The notes under the pieces were generated by a model. It saw only the letters and a list, made by a program, of their open reading frames with translations. It searched no databases and was not told where the DNA came from. From Acinetobacter apis (GTDB taxonomy: Bacteria > Pseudomonadota > Gammaproteobacteria > Pseudomonadales > Moraxellaceae), in contig NZ_FZLN01000003.1 of NCBI RefSeq assembly GCF_900197575.1, positions 240,365-304,364 on the forward strand: a stretch of 64,000 nucleotides of DNA, read 5' to 3'. The position numbers were made by a program, and so were the translations under genes. Of the stretch, positions 56,148 through 64,000 are shown in pieces (positions within the stretch are counted from its first letter, which is position 1; each line of letters begins with the position of its first letter).

Positions 56148-57370
56148 TGGCCATGAACAGTAAACAGCGTTGGATGGGTGGAATTGTTTTATTGGGCGGT
56201 GGTGTACTGCTTACTGCACTGTTATTTAAAGGTGCAAATGAAATTAAAACCAACCAAGCATCATCAGCCAAACCTCAAGCAGAGGTCAAAAAACAGCCTT
56301 TTCAACCTGGTGAAATGCAAGCATTACAACCTGTGACCATTGATGTTGAAACCGAAAAAAGACTATTAGAAGAACAACGACATGCACGAGAAAAAACACT
56401 TGCTGAGCAGGAAGCACGAACACAGCAGTATTTAGTGCAACAACAGCAAGCAGAAGCAGCGGCAGCACGTAAAGCGGCAGAAGAGTATGCAGAAATTAAT
56501 GCTCGCCGTACACGTGAACAAGAAAATCTTGATATTCCACCTGAAATGACATCGGCATCCAATCCAAAAGTAACCGAAAAAAAGCTTAGTCCAGAAGCCG
56601 AAGCGAAAAGAAAGGCCTTGCTGACAGAAAAAGCAAAAACAGATGCAGATATTAAACGTCAAAATGACGTTGCAGAAAAGAAATTAAAAGATGCTGAGAT
56701 TGCGAAACAAAAAGCAGATCACAATGTAAAAGTAAAAGCAGATTTAGATAAAAAAGCCCATGATGACCTCATCGCTAGAAAAAAACTTGAAAGCGAGATG
56801 AAAGCCAAAGCTGAAGCAGAAGCCAAAAAGAAAGCAGAGTTAGAAGCAAAGAAAAAGGCTGAACGCGAAGCCAAAGTCAAAGCTGAAGCTGAGTCCAAAG
56901 CAAAGGCAGATGCCAAAGCCAAAGCAGAGGGCGATGCCAAAGCAAAAGCTGAGTTAGATGCGAAGAAAAAAGCTGACTTAGACGCGAAACATAAACACGC
57001 GGAAGAAGAGAAGAAAAAACAACAAGATCTTGCGAAACAAAAAGCTGAAGCGGAACAAAAGAAAAAACTTGAAACTGAAAATGCGCGTGAAATTATGAAC
57101 GAAGGCAAAAAGTGGATGGTTCAAGTGGCATTGGCTGTTAACCAAGGTAATGCAGACAGTATTATTTCAAAGTTGAAAGCAAAAGGTTATGCCATTACCA
57201 CAAGCCCAACATCAAAAGGGATTCGTGTCATGGTTGGTCCATCAAAAGATCGTGAACATGCAGATGCTTTACGTAAAAAAATTCAAGCTGATCCAAGTCT
57301 TGGCTTTAAATCAGCTTGGGTAATTGAATGGATGCCTTTGGATCAACGTCCAAAAGCATCATCAGACTAA
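56147..57370 (+). CDS. SPOR-domain protein with long Lys/Ala/Glu coiled coil
   Basis: Protein of 407 residues. A single membrane helix (about residues 10-28) is followed by a long charged helix rich in Lys, Ala and Glu (about 70-310, with many AKAEAEAKKK-like repeats) as in TolA, and a SPOR domain at about 320-395 (WMVQVALAVNQGNADSIISKL, then RVMVGPSKDREHADAL). SPOR domains bind glycan strands stripped of peptides at division sites. The gene follows folC with a one-base overlap, as DedD does in other gammaproteobacteria, but the long coiled coil is unusual for DedD. Confidence 0.82.
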   Translation: MAMNSKQRWMGGIVLLGGGVLLTALLFKGANEIKTNQASSAKPQAEVKKQPFQPGEMQALQPVTIDVETEKRLLEEQRHAREKTLAEQEARTQQYLVQQQQAEAAAARKAAEEYAEINARRTREQENLDIPPEMTSASNPKVTEKKLSPEAEAKRKALLTEKAKTDADIKRQNDVAEKKLKDAEIAKQKADHNVKVKADLDKKAHDDLIARKKLESEMKAKAEAEAKKKAELEAKKKAEREAKVKAEAESKAKADAKAKAEGDAKAKAELDAKKKADLDAKHKHAEEEKKKQQDLAKQKAEAEQKKKLETENAREIMNEGKKWMVQVALAVNQGNADSIISKLKAKGYAITTSPTSKGIRVMVGPSKDREHADALRKKIQADPSLGFKSAWVIEWMPLDQRPKASSD

Positions 57371-57371
57371 A

Positions 57372-58016
57372 TTAATCCTTTTTATTGGGTTGGGGCGTGA
57401 GTCTTAAATAAGGTTTAATGGTTTGATAACCTTTAGGAAAGCGCTCTTTAAGTTCTTGTTCATCTTTAATGCTTGGTAAGATCACAACATCATCACCATC
57501 TTGCCAATTGGCAGGCGTTGCAACTTTATATTGGTCTGTCAGCTGTAAAGAGTCAATGACACGTAAAATTTCATGAAAATTACGCCCTGTGGATGCAGGA
57601 TAAGTAATAATTAAGCGTACTTTTTTATTTGGGTCAATAATGACCAATGACCGTACTGTTGTGGTTTCACTGGCATTCGGATGTAAAAAACCATAAAGCT
57701 CAGATACTTTACGATCTTCATCTGCCAAAATTGGAAAATTGACAGTAGTCTGCTGCGTTTCATTGATGTCATCAATCCATCCACCATGAGACTCTATTTT
57801 ATCAACCGATAGTGCCAATACTTTGACACCGCGTTGATCAAATTCATCATGTAGTTTTGCAGTATAACCAAGCTCTGTGGTACACACAGGTGTGTAATCT
57901 GCTGGATGAGAAAATAACACCCCCCACTGATCGCCTAAGTAGTCATAAAAGTTAATCAATCCTTGACTCGATTGCTGTTCAAAATTTGCTGCTGTATCAC
58001 CTAAACGTAAACTCAT
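57372..58016 (-). CDS. 1-Cys peroxiredoxin (Prx6 type)
   Basis: Thioredoxin-fold peroxidase of 214 residues with the peroxidatic Cys45 in HPADYTPVCTTE and a long C-terminal extension including LRLTPQPN, typical of the Prx6 subfamily. LPILADEDRKVSELYG and RSLVIIDPNKKVRLI fit the family. No resolving Cys is evident, so it is a 1-Cys type that needs external thiols. AAGGAC precedes the ATG. It is leftward and faces the SPOR gene with a one-base gap. Confidence 0.88.
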   Translation of the reverse strand: MSLRLGDTAANFEQQSSQGLINFYDYLGDQWGVLFSHPADYTPVCTTELGYTAKLHDEFDQRGVKVLALSVDKIESHGGWIDDINETQQTTVNFPILADEDRKVSELYGFLHPNASETTTVRSLVIIDPNKKVRLIITYPASTGRNFHEILRVIDSLQLTDQYKVATPANWQDGDDVVILPSIKDEQELKERFPKGYQTIKPYLRLTPQPNKKD

Positions 58017-58288
58017 GGTTTGTCCTTTTTCACTGACTCATTTTTAAAATAGATAGTGAGTGATCAACCACAATAAATGAAATACAGTTTTATGATTTAT
58101 ATATAAACGAATTCGATAAAATAAAAAATGAACACACGATATTGTTAAAATCAGACTTAATCCACAAAATAAGGCAAAAAAATACGAGTTTTTGTTCAAA
58201 AAACTTGTACTTCACAAATCTAACACCATAATAAACACCTGTTACCATCCATTTTATTTTTGATTAGCCAAAATTAGAGAGTTTATTC

Positions 58289-60988
58289 ATGTTGGGAAGT
58301 CTGATCGGAGGTATCTTCGGTACTAAAAATGAGCGTGAACTCAAACGCATGCGTAAAATTGTAGATAAAATTAATGCGCTTGAACCGACAATTTCCGCTC
58401 TTAGCGATGCAGACCTATCTGCAAAAACTCAAGAATTTAAAGAAAGTTATAAAACCGGAAAGAGTTTAGATGATTTGTTGCCTGAAGCATTCGCAGTATG
58501 TCGCGAAGCAGGGAAACGAATCATGGGTATGCGACACTATGATGTGCAGTTGATTGGTGGTATTACACTTCACGAAGGTAAAGTTGCAGAAATGCGTACC
58601 GGTGAAGGTAAAACATTGATGGCAACCCTTGCATGTTATTTAAATGCATTAAGTGGTAACGGGGTACATATCATTACAGTGAATGATTACCTTGCACAAC
58701 GTGATGCTGATTTAAACCGTCCATTGTTTGAGTTTTTAGGGTTAACCGTGGGGACAATCTACTCCATGCAAGACCCATTTGAAAAATCACATGCCTATAA
58801 AGCAGATATCACATACGGAACCAACAATGAATTTGGTTTTGATTACCTGCGTGACAACATGGTATTTTCAATTGAAGAAAAGAAACAACGTGGCTTAACT
58901 TATGCCATTATCGATGAAGTCGATTCAATTTTAATTGATGAAGCACGTACGCCATTAATTATTTCAGGGCAAAGCGAAGATTCATCACAACTTTATGCGG
59001 CTATTAATCAAATTGCGCCAAAATTACATCCACAAAAAGAAGAAAAAGTGGCAGATGGCGGACATTTTTGGATTGATGAAAAACAGCGCTCTGTAGAGAT
59101 GACTGAAGCTGGTTATGAAAAAGTTGAGCATGAACTTATTGCAATGGGTCTACTTGCAGAAGGAGATACCTTATATTCTGCAAATAACTTAAATTTAGTA
59201 CATCATGTGTCAGCTGCAATTCGTGCACACTTTTTATTCCAACGTGATGTTCAGTACATTATTCATGAGGGCGAAGTGGTCATCGTAGATGAACACACAG
59301 GCCGTACTATGCCAGGTCGTCGTTGGTCAGAAGGGTTGCATCAAGCAGTTGAAGCAAAAGAAAAACTAGAAATTCAGCCTGAAAACCAAACACTTGCGAC
59401 AACAACATTCCAGAACTATTTCCGTTTATACCAAAAACTCTCTGGTATGACAGGAACAGCAGACACAGAAGCTTCAGAATTAAAAGAAATTTATGGCTTA
59501 GATGTGGTGCTGATCCCAACGCATCGCCCAATGGTTCGTAAAGATTTAAATGATTTAATTTACTTAAATCGTAATGGTAAATATGACGCGATTGTTGCTG
59601 AAATTAAACGTATCCAAGAAACAAAAGCACCAATCTTAGTCGGAACAGCAACCATTGAAGCCAGCGAAGCATTGTCATCTAAATTGACAGCAGCAGGCAT
59701 TCGTCATGAAGTGCTAAATGCAAAGCAACATGAGCGTGAAGCAGATATCATTGCACAGGCAGGTAGCCCAGAATCTGTAACAATTGCAACCAATATGGCG
59801 GGCCGCGGAACAGACATCTTGCTTGGTGGTAATTGGAAAGCAAAGCTTGCCAAAATTGAAAACTCCACCCCAGAAGATGAAGCACGCTTAAAATCAGAAT
59901 GGCAGCATGACCATGAAACTGTGCTTAATGCAGGCGGCTTACATATCATTGGTTCAGAGCGTCACGAATCACGCCGTATTGATAACCAGCTTCGTGGTCG
60001 TGCAGGACGTCAAGGCGATCCAGGCCTATCACGTTTTTATCTATCACTTGAAGATGACTTAATGCGAATCTTCGCAGGTGACCGTGTCATTGGTATGATG
60101 AGAGCGATGGGCTTAAAAGAAGATGAAGCCATTGAACATAAGATGGTGAGTCGCTCTATTGAAAATGCGCAACGTAAAGTTGAAGCCCGTAACTTTGATA
60201 TTCGTAAAAATCTATTGAAATATGATGATGTGAATAATGAGCAACGTAAAATCATCTATTCACAACGTGATGACATTTTAATTGAAAAATCATTGCAAGA
60301 TTATCTTGAAAAAATGCATGAAGAAGTGATTCAAGGTTTTATTGCTAACTTTATTCCACCTGAATCTATTCACGATCAATGGGATGTTCAAGGTCTAGAA
60401 AGTGCATTACAAAGCGATCTGAATATTCAGTTGCCGATCCAACAATGGCTAGATGATGACCGTCGTTTAGATGAAGAAGGTTTAATTCGTCGTATTACCA
60501 CAGAGATTGTAGGGCGTTATCGTGATCGTAGAACTCAAATGGGTGATGAAGCTGCAGCTTCGCTTGAACGTCACTTTACATTAAGTGCATTAGACCGTCA
60601 TTGGAAAGAGCATCTTGCTGCAATGGACTACTTACGCCAAGGTATTCATTTACGTGGCTATGCGCAAAAAAATCCTGAGCAAGAATACAAAAAAGAAGCA
60701 TTTAACTTGTTTATTAGCATGTTAGGCATTATTAAAAACGATGTCATCACTGACTTGTCTAAAGTTCATATCCCAACTCCAGAAGAAGCTGCGGAAATGG
60801 AAGCAAGACAACATGCTGAATTTACACAGCTATCATTTGAACATGATGATGTCGATGGTCTAACAGGTACAGTGACTCACCAAGCTGAGTCAGAGCAAGT
60901 TGATGAGATTGAACCGCCTGTGAGTCGTAATGCAGCTTGTCCATGTGGTTCGGGCTTAAAATACAAACAATGCCACGGTAAAATTTAA
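58289..60988 (+). CDS. secA: Protein translocase ATPase SecA
   Basis: Motor protein of 899 residues. Walker A is [13 protein letters not shown], the DEAD-like box is [20 protein letters not shown], the second helicase domain has [17 protein letters not shown] and [12 protein letters not shown], and the C-terminus ends in the zinc-binding [18 protein letters not shown]. It drives preproteins through SecYEG. The 270 bases before it hold no visible gene and no SecM-like leader, so expression control differs from E. coli. Confidence 0.97.
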   Translation: MLGSLIGGIFGTKNERELKRMRKIVDKINALEPTISALSDADLSAKTQEFKESYKTGKSLDDLLPEAFAVCREAGKRIMGMRHYDVQLIGGITLHEGKVAEMRTGEGKTLMATLACYLNALSGNGVHIITVNDYLAQRDADLNRPLFEFLGLTVGTIYSMQDPFEKSHAYKADITYGTNNEFGFDYLRDNMVFSIEEKKQRGLTYAIIDEVDSILIDEARTPLIISGQSEDSSQLYAAINQIAPKLHPQKEEKVADGGHFWIDEKQRSVEMTEAGYEKVEHELIAMGLLAEGDTLYSANNLNLVHHVSAAIRAHFLFQRDVQYIIHEGEVVIVDEHTGRTMPGRRWSEGLHQAVEAKEKLEIQPENQTLATTTFQNYFRLYQKLSGMTGTADTEASELKEIYGLDVVLIPTHRPMVRKDLNDLIYLNRNGKYDAIVAEIKRIQETKAPILVGTATIEASEALSSKLTAAGIRHEVLNAKQHEREADIIAQAGSPESVTIATNMAGRGTDILLGGNWKAKLAKIENSTPEDEARLKSEWQHDHETVLNAGGLHIIGSERHESRRIDNQLRGRAGRQGDPGLSRFYLSLEDDLMRIFAGDRVIGMMRAMGLKEDEAIEHKMVSRSIENAQRKVEARNFDIRKNLLKYDDVNNEQRKIIYSQRDDILIEKSLQDYLEKMHEEVIQGFIANFIPPESIHDQWDVQGLESALQSDLNIQLPIQQWLDDDRRLDEEGLIRRITTEIVGRYRDRRTQMGDEAAASLERHFTLSALDRHWKEHLAAMDYLRQGIHLRGYAQKNPEQEYKKEAFNLFISMLGIIKNDVITDLSKVHIPTPEEAAEMEARQHAEFTQLSFEHDDVDGLTGTVTHQAESEQVDEIEPPVSRNAACPCGSGLKYKQCHGKI

Positions 60989-60997
60989 TATTTTTTA

Positions 60998-61027
60998 CAA
61001 AAGCAGAACAAGAGTTCTGCTTTTTTT
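60998..61027 (+). terminator. secA terminator
   Basis: GCAGAAC-AAGA-GTTCTGC followed by seven T residues, with a preceding A-run that extends the stem. Confidence 0.9.
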
Positions 61028-61105
61028 ATGCCTGCTGTGGGCGACTTCTCGATTCATTTACAGTAGAATTTTCATAACCACTGATAAATATAAACTTTGG
61101 ATATA

Positions 61106-61468
61106 ATGATGAAGACAATAAAACAAGCACTTTTTTTATCCTCACTTATGGTTGCGCCTGTAATTGCTTTCGCTGAAGCGCCGACTGAGCCATTTACCAC
61201 AAGTGTAGGTAGTGTTAAAGCAGCACTTGGACCACAACAAGCGCTTGCAACGTCAAAAGGTAACTCAATCACCATCATTAGCCCGAGAACAGGAATTAGC
61301 TATACACTTGGCAATACTGAGGGTCGTTCAATTGTGTTACAAACAGATGCCATTGCAGAAGCCAACAGCATTACAGCAAAACGTATTGTCGCTGTAAATC
61401 CAGCTGTATCAGAAACAAGCCAATTGGCAGCAGAAAAAGCATTGATTGGAATGACACCGCAGCAATAA
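61106..61468 (+). CDS. Small exported protein, function unknown
   Basis: Protein of 120 residues with a signal peptide (KTIKQALFLSSLMVAPVIAFA, cleavage near AEA). The mature part is Ser/Thr/Ala rich with segments SVGSVKAALGPQQALATSKG, SIVLQTDAIAEANSITAKRI and VSETSQLAAEKALIGM, a mix of strands and helices with no Cys. It lies between secA and argJ and has its own terminator. No family is recognised. The start ATG (61106 or 61109) overlaps a TATAAT that may be chance. Confidence 0.7.
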   Translation: MMKTIKQALFLSSLMVAPVIAFAEAPTEPFTTSVGSVKAALGPQQALATSKGNSITIISPRTGISYTLGNTEGRSIVLQTDAIAEANSITAKRIVAVNPAVSETSQLAAEKALIGMTPQQ

Positions 61469-61481
61469 GCATGTCATGCTC

Positions 61482-61508
61482 AAAAGCCAGTTTTAAACTG
61501 GCTTTTTT
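61482..61508 (+). terminator. Terminator after the small exported protein
   Basis: AGCCAGTTT and AAACTGGCT form a 9-bp stem with TA at its centre, then six T residues; the A-run on the left makes it bidirectional. Confidence 0.85.
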
Positions 61509-61598
61509 ATTGCAAAGACAAACAGAATAACTCGATTTTTTTAACCAGATTGAATAAGCTTAAACCTTCTTATTAACAATAATAGATGGAAACGTAAA

Positions 61599-62822
61599 AT
61601 GGCAGTTGGTGACGTTGCAATACCACATATGCATGTGGTGAAAGGATTAAAAATTGGATCGACAGAAGCACATGTGCGTTATCAAAACCGCCGAGATTTA
61701 GTTGTATTTGAGTTTGCACCAGGAACGCATGTTGCAGGTATATTTACCCAAAATGCATTTTGTGCGGCACCAGTTTTGTTAAGTAAAAAACATTTAAAGC
61801 AAACGACAGGTATTCGCTATTTAGTCATTAATACCGGTAATGCCAATGCAGGTACAGGGCAAACAGGCCTGCATAATGCACTTAAAATATCGCAAGCGGT
61901 TGCAGATGCAACAGGCGTATCAGTGGATCAAGTTTTACCATTTTCTACAGGTGTCATTGGTGAACAATTGCCTGTTGAGCGAATTTGTCATGCAATACCG
62001 TCAGCCATCAATACACTAGATGAAAATTCATGGTTAGATGCAGCATCAGGAATTATGACAACTGATACCATTCCTAAAGGTGCATCTGAACAGTTCGACC
62101 TTGATGGAATTACCTATACATTAACAGGCATTAGTAAAGGTGCAGGCATGATACGACCAAATATGGCAACTATGCTTGGCTTTGTGGTTACTGATTTACC
62201 CATTCATCCAGATTTAGTTCAAAGCTTGTTAAAAACAGCTGCAGACCAATCTTTTAACCGTATTACAATTGATGGTGATACTTCAACTAATGACTCGTGC
62301 ATTTTTGCTGCCACAGGTCAAGCTGGTGGTGTGCAAATCGAAACAGCAGATGACCCACGTTATGCTGTGATTGAAGAAAAGCTAAACACTGTAATGAAAC
62401 GTTTAGCACAACTGATTGTGCGTGATGGCGAAGGTGCAACCAAGTTTATTGCTGTACATGTAAAAGGCGGTAAAACGACAGATGAATGTTGCAATGTAGC
62501 CTATAGCATTGCGCATTCACCTTTAGTAAAAACAGCACTATTTGCTTCAGACCCAAATTGGGGACGTATTCTTTGTGCAATCGGTTACGCAGATATTCAG
62601 AATTTAGATGTTGAGCGTGTCCAAGTTTGGCTTGATGAAGTACAAATCTGTGAAGATGGTGGCGCATCTGTACACTATACTGAAGCTGCAGGAAAAGCTG
62701 TAATGTCAAAACCTGAAATTAATATTTATGTTGACCTTGGTCGAGGTGATGCCAAAGACACTGTTTACACCTGTGATTTGTCATATGACTATGTAAAAAT
62801 TAATGCGGATTACAGATCGTAA
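61599..62822 (+). CDS. argJ: Bifunctional ornithine acetyltransferase / N-acetylglutamate synthase
   Basis: Protein of 407 residues. The self-cleavage site is at Ala-Thr191 in [11 protein letters not shown], where Thr becomes the N-terminal nucleophile of the beta subunit. [25 protein letters not shown] and [20 protein letters not shown] [15 protein letters not shown] are conserved. It recycles the acetyl group in the cyclic arginine pathway. Having argJ fits an organism with cyclic arginine synthesis. Confidence 0.96.
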   Translation: MAVGDVAIPHMHVVKGLKIGSTEAHVRYQNRRDLVVFEFAPGTHVAGIFTQNAFCAAPVLLSKKHLKQTTGIRYLVINTGNANAGTGQTGLHNALKISQAVADATGVSVDQVLPFSTGVIGEQLPVERICHAIPSAINTLDENSWLDAASGIMTTDTIPKGASEQFDLDGITYTLTGISKGAGMIRPNMATMLGFVVTDLPIHPDLVQSLLKTAADQSFNRITIDGDTSTNDSCIFAATGQAGGVQIETADDPRYAVIEEKLNTVMKRLAQLIVRDGEGATKFIAVHVKGGKTTDECCNVAYSIAHSPLVKTALFASDPNWGRILCAIGYADIQNLDVERVQVWLDEVQICEDGGASVHYTEAAGKAVMSKPEINIYVDLGRGDAKDTVYTCDLSYDYVKINADYRS

Positions 62823-62834
62823 GACCATGGCATG

Positions 62835-62864
62835 GAAATCTTGATTAAAGTTGATCAAGATTTC
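62835..62864 (+). terminator. Inverted repeat after argJ, possible terminator
   Basis: GAAATCTTGAT and ATCAAGATTTC form a perfect 11-bp stem with an 8-base loop, but the following bases (TACACTTTATT) are only partly T-rich. Confidence 0.55.
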
Positions 62865-62977
62865 TACACTTTATTAAAATAAGTTGTTGAAAAAGAACAT
62901 TATAGATCGTTTTTTAATCTTTATGCTGAATAAATAGACTTTTAATGCAATAAAGTAAATAATTTTAAATTAAGTGC

Positions 62978-63006
62978 TTGACCAAAATGTTTCTCAAGCA
63001 TAGAAT
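62978..63006 (+). promoter_or_regulatory. Promoter of the tRNA cluster
   Basis: TTGACC at 62978-62983 and TAGAAT at 63001-63006 are separated by the optimal 17 bases. The GC-rich bases after the -10 box (about 63010-63030) resemble stringent-control discriminators of stable RNA promoters. The first tRNA begins 44 bases later. Confidence 0.8.
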
Positions 63007-63050
63007 GCACACCGTACCGCACAATGTGCGATACGAAAGCTGAGAACGAT

Positions 63051-63127
63051 CGGAGCATAGCACAGCCTGGTAGTGCACCTGGTTTGGGACCAGGGGGTCG
63101 TAGGTTCGAATCCTACTGCTCCGACCA
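63051..63127 (+). tRNA. tRNA-Pro (TGG), copy 1
   Basis: A 77-base tRNA with acceptor CGGAGCA/TGCTCCG, anticodon loop TTTGGGA with TGG, T-arm GTAGG-TTCGAAT-CCTAC, and encoded CCA. It is identical to the fourth tRNA of this cluster. Confidence 0.96.
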
Positions 63128-63169
63128 ACAATCGGCAAAGTATCGTTTGATACATGTATCATCGGTTAT

Positions 63170-63246
63170 GCGCCTGTAGCTCAGTTGGATAGAGCATCCG
63201 CCTTCTAAGCGGATGGTCACAGGTTCGAATCCTGTCAGGCGCACCA
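63170..63246 (+). tRNA. tRNA-Arg (TCT)
   Basis: Acceptor GCGCCTG/CAGGCGC, anticodon stem CCGC/GCGG with loop CTTCTAA (anticodon TCT), T-arm ACAGG-TTCGAAT-CCTGT, and encoded CCA. It reads AGA/AGG codons. Confidence 0.96.
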
Positions 63247-63282
63247 TAGCTGTCTGGTAGTATGTAGAACAATGTTGTTATG

Positions 63283-63358
63283 GTGGATGTAGCTCAGTTG
63301 GTAGAGCCCCGGATTGTGATTCCGGTTGTCGTGGGTTCGAGCCCCATCATTCACCCCA
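63283..63358 (+). tRNA. tRNA-His (GTG)
   Basis: Acceptor GTGGATG pairs with CATTCAC (one G-U). G at 63282 can serve as the extra G-1 opposite C73, as required for histidine tRNA. The anticodon GTG lies in loop TTGTGAT. CCA is encoded. Confidence 0.95.
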
Positions 63359-63363
63359 ATTTA

Positions 63364-63440
63364 CGGAGCATAGCACAGCCTGGTAGTGCACCTGGTTTGG
63401 GACCAGGGGGTCGTAGGTTCGAATCCTACTGCTCCGACCA
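63364..63440 (+). tRNA. tRNA-Pro (TGG), copy 2
   Basis: All 77 bases are identical to the copy at 63051-63127, and the neighbours differ. It lies only five bases after tRNA-His, so the four tRNAs form one transcript. Confidence 0.96.
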
Positions 63441-63467
63441 AAAAATCCGCTTAAATGCGGTTTTTTT
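63441..63467 (+). terminator. Terminator of the tRNA cluster
   Basis: An A-run, then CCGC-TTAAAT-GCGG and seven T residues. The stem is short, extended by A-T pairs. Confidence 0.75.
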
Positions 63468-63729
63468 GTGTCTGAAATTCCTAAAAGCTATAATGCTCTA
63501 TTCACTCTTCCTTGGTGGTGTGTAACCGAATTGAACTATCTATCTATATAGATAAAGTTCCAAAAGAAATGAGATTACCGCCTGTAATTATTCTTATGCA
63601 TGATTTAAGTCTTAATCTTAAAAAATGAAATATGTTGCTTGAACTGAGTTAAATGACATGCTTTATAAGGTTGAATTTGAATTAAAGTGCAATAAGTAGA
63701 CAGTTGAATGAAATAATTAAAAAAAGGGG

Positions 63730-63757
63730 TTGCGTTGGATTTGGAATGGTCTATAAT
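63730..63757 (+). promoter_or_regulatory. Strong promoter, probably of an rRNA operon
   Basis: TTGCGT (63730-63735) and a perfect TATAAT (63752-63757) with a 16-base spacer, followed by GCG, a GC-rich discriminator as in rRNA promoters. The region before it (63640-63729) is AT-rich like an UP element. Confidence 0.75.
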
Positions 63758-64000
63758 GCGAATCCATCGGCGGTGCTGTTAAATAAAACTTGTTGATAAA
63801 CAATAGCTTGGGTTGTTGAGTTGGTTTTAGAGACGAACTTTATAGTTTAAGAATAAGTTTAGAGATGAGAAAAAATAAATAGCACGACTGCTTGACTTCT
63901 GTGAGGAAGAGAGTAATATAGCCGACCTAGCTTACTGATGACGAGTCACTAAGTAAATCATTAAAAGCAATGAAGAACAACTTGTGTGGATTTTTGTTGA
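63758..64000 (+). other. Leader RNA of an rRNA operon, 16S gene outside the window
   Basis: No reading frame of note follows the promoter. The end of the window (AAGAACAACTTGTGTGG and the T-rich bases after it) resembles sequence commonly found before 16S or in spacers of Acinetobacter rRNA operons. The 16S start itself is not reached, so the call rests on promoter strength, lack of coding sequence and tRNA context. Confidence 0.65.

Noticed and set aside
56719..57060. Repetitive DNA that could suggest a CRISPR or tandem-repeat array
   Set aside because: The repeats are irregular codon-level repeats within a coding coiled coil; no spaced direct repeats of CRISPR type exist in the window.
56719..57108. 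A 129-codon Ser/Phe/Ala-rich minus-strand frame in the SPOR gene
   Set aside because: The repeated Lys/Ala/Glu codons of the coiled coil leave the complementary frame open; the composition is an artefact.
58017..58288. A SecM-like arrest peptide upstream of secA
   Set aside because: No frame with a signal peptide and arrest motif is present in this gap.
62965..63525. Open frames on both strands across the tRNA cluster (62965-63162 minus, 63280-63525 plus)
   Set aside because: They translate tRNA genes. Fragments such as SRIRTYDP are well-known false proteins made from tRNA sequence.

Overview
The window is bacterial and fits the genus Acinetobacter. It is AT-rich, the outer-core locus lies between ilvE and aspS as in A. 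baumannii, trpFB is separate from trpA, a BaeSR pair lies close to a Zur-regulated ZnuD-type receptor, and the right end looks like an Acinetobacter rRNA operon leader. The species cannot be fixed from the sequence alone.

Positions 1-14,124 hold the distal two thirds of an aryl polyene (APE) lipid cluster, cut by the left edge. In order: the end of a membrane protein, an AMP-ligase fused to a hotdog dehydratase, a glycosyltransferase, a lysophospholipid-type acyltransferase, a MIO ammonia lyase, a thioesterase, a LolA-like carrier, an MMPL exporter, an FAD oxidoreductase, a lipoprotein, ketosynthase, dehydratase, ketoreductase, second ketosynthase and a small secreted protein. Most of these genes overlap or nearly touch, and a strong terminator closes the operon. 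An Sfp-type phosphopantetheinyl transferase follows as its own unit. The ligase presumably loads an aryl starter, KS/KR/DH extend it, the transferases attach it to a lipid or sugar, and LolA/MMPL/lipoprotein move it to the outer membrane.

Positions 14,791-20,641 read leftwards: queA, tgt, yajC, secD, secF. Next come tRNA-Leu(CAA), a small HTH membrane regulator preceded by three exact-period 11-bp repeats, an acetyltransferase, an orphan histidine kinase, glnE and ilvE. Positions 27,502-36,781 are the lipooligosaccharide outer-core locus: ELM1-like protein, CgeB-like glycosyltransferase, polysaccharide deacetylase, GT2, GT4, a glycosyl-hydrolase-like beta-propeller, GT8, an O-antigen-ligase-like membrane protein, a small membrane protein, and a Stealth phosphotransferase gene broken by one in-frame amber codon. 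aspS closes the locus.

Positions 38,594-40,008 are a sparse AT-rich pocket with one small gene, several dyads and a decayed 3' end of an HlyD-type secretion adaptor. To its right are znuD with a Zur-box palindrome, a phospholipase-D-like gene whose ribosome site lies in a hairpin, psiE, a lipoprotein, baeSR, selO, a desaturase, a glycerophosphodiesterase, trpFB, then trpA-accD-folC-SPOR, a 1-Cys peroxiredoxin, secA, an unrecognised exported protein and argJ. The window ends with a Pro-Arg-His-Pro tRNA cluster and an rRNA promoter with leader; the 16S gene itself is outside.
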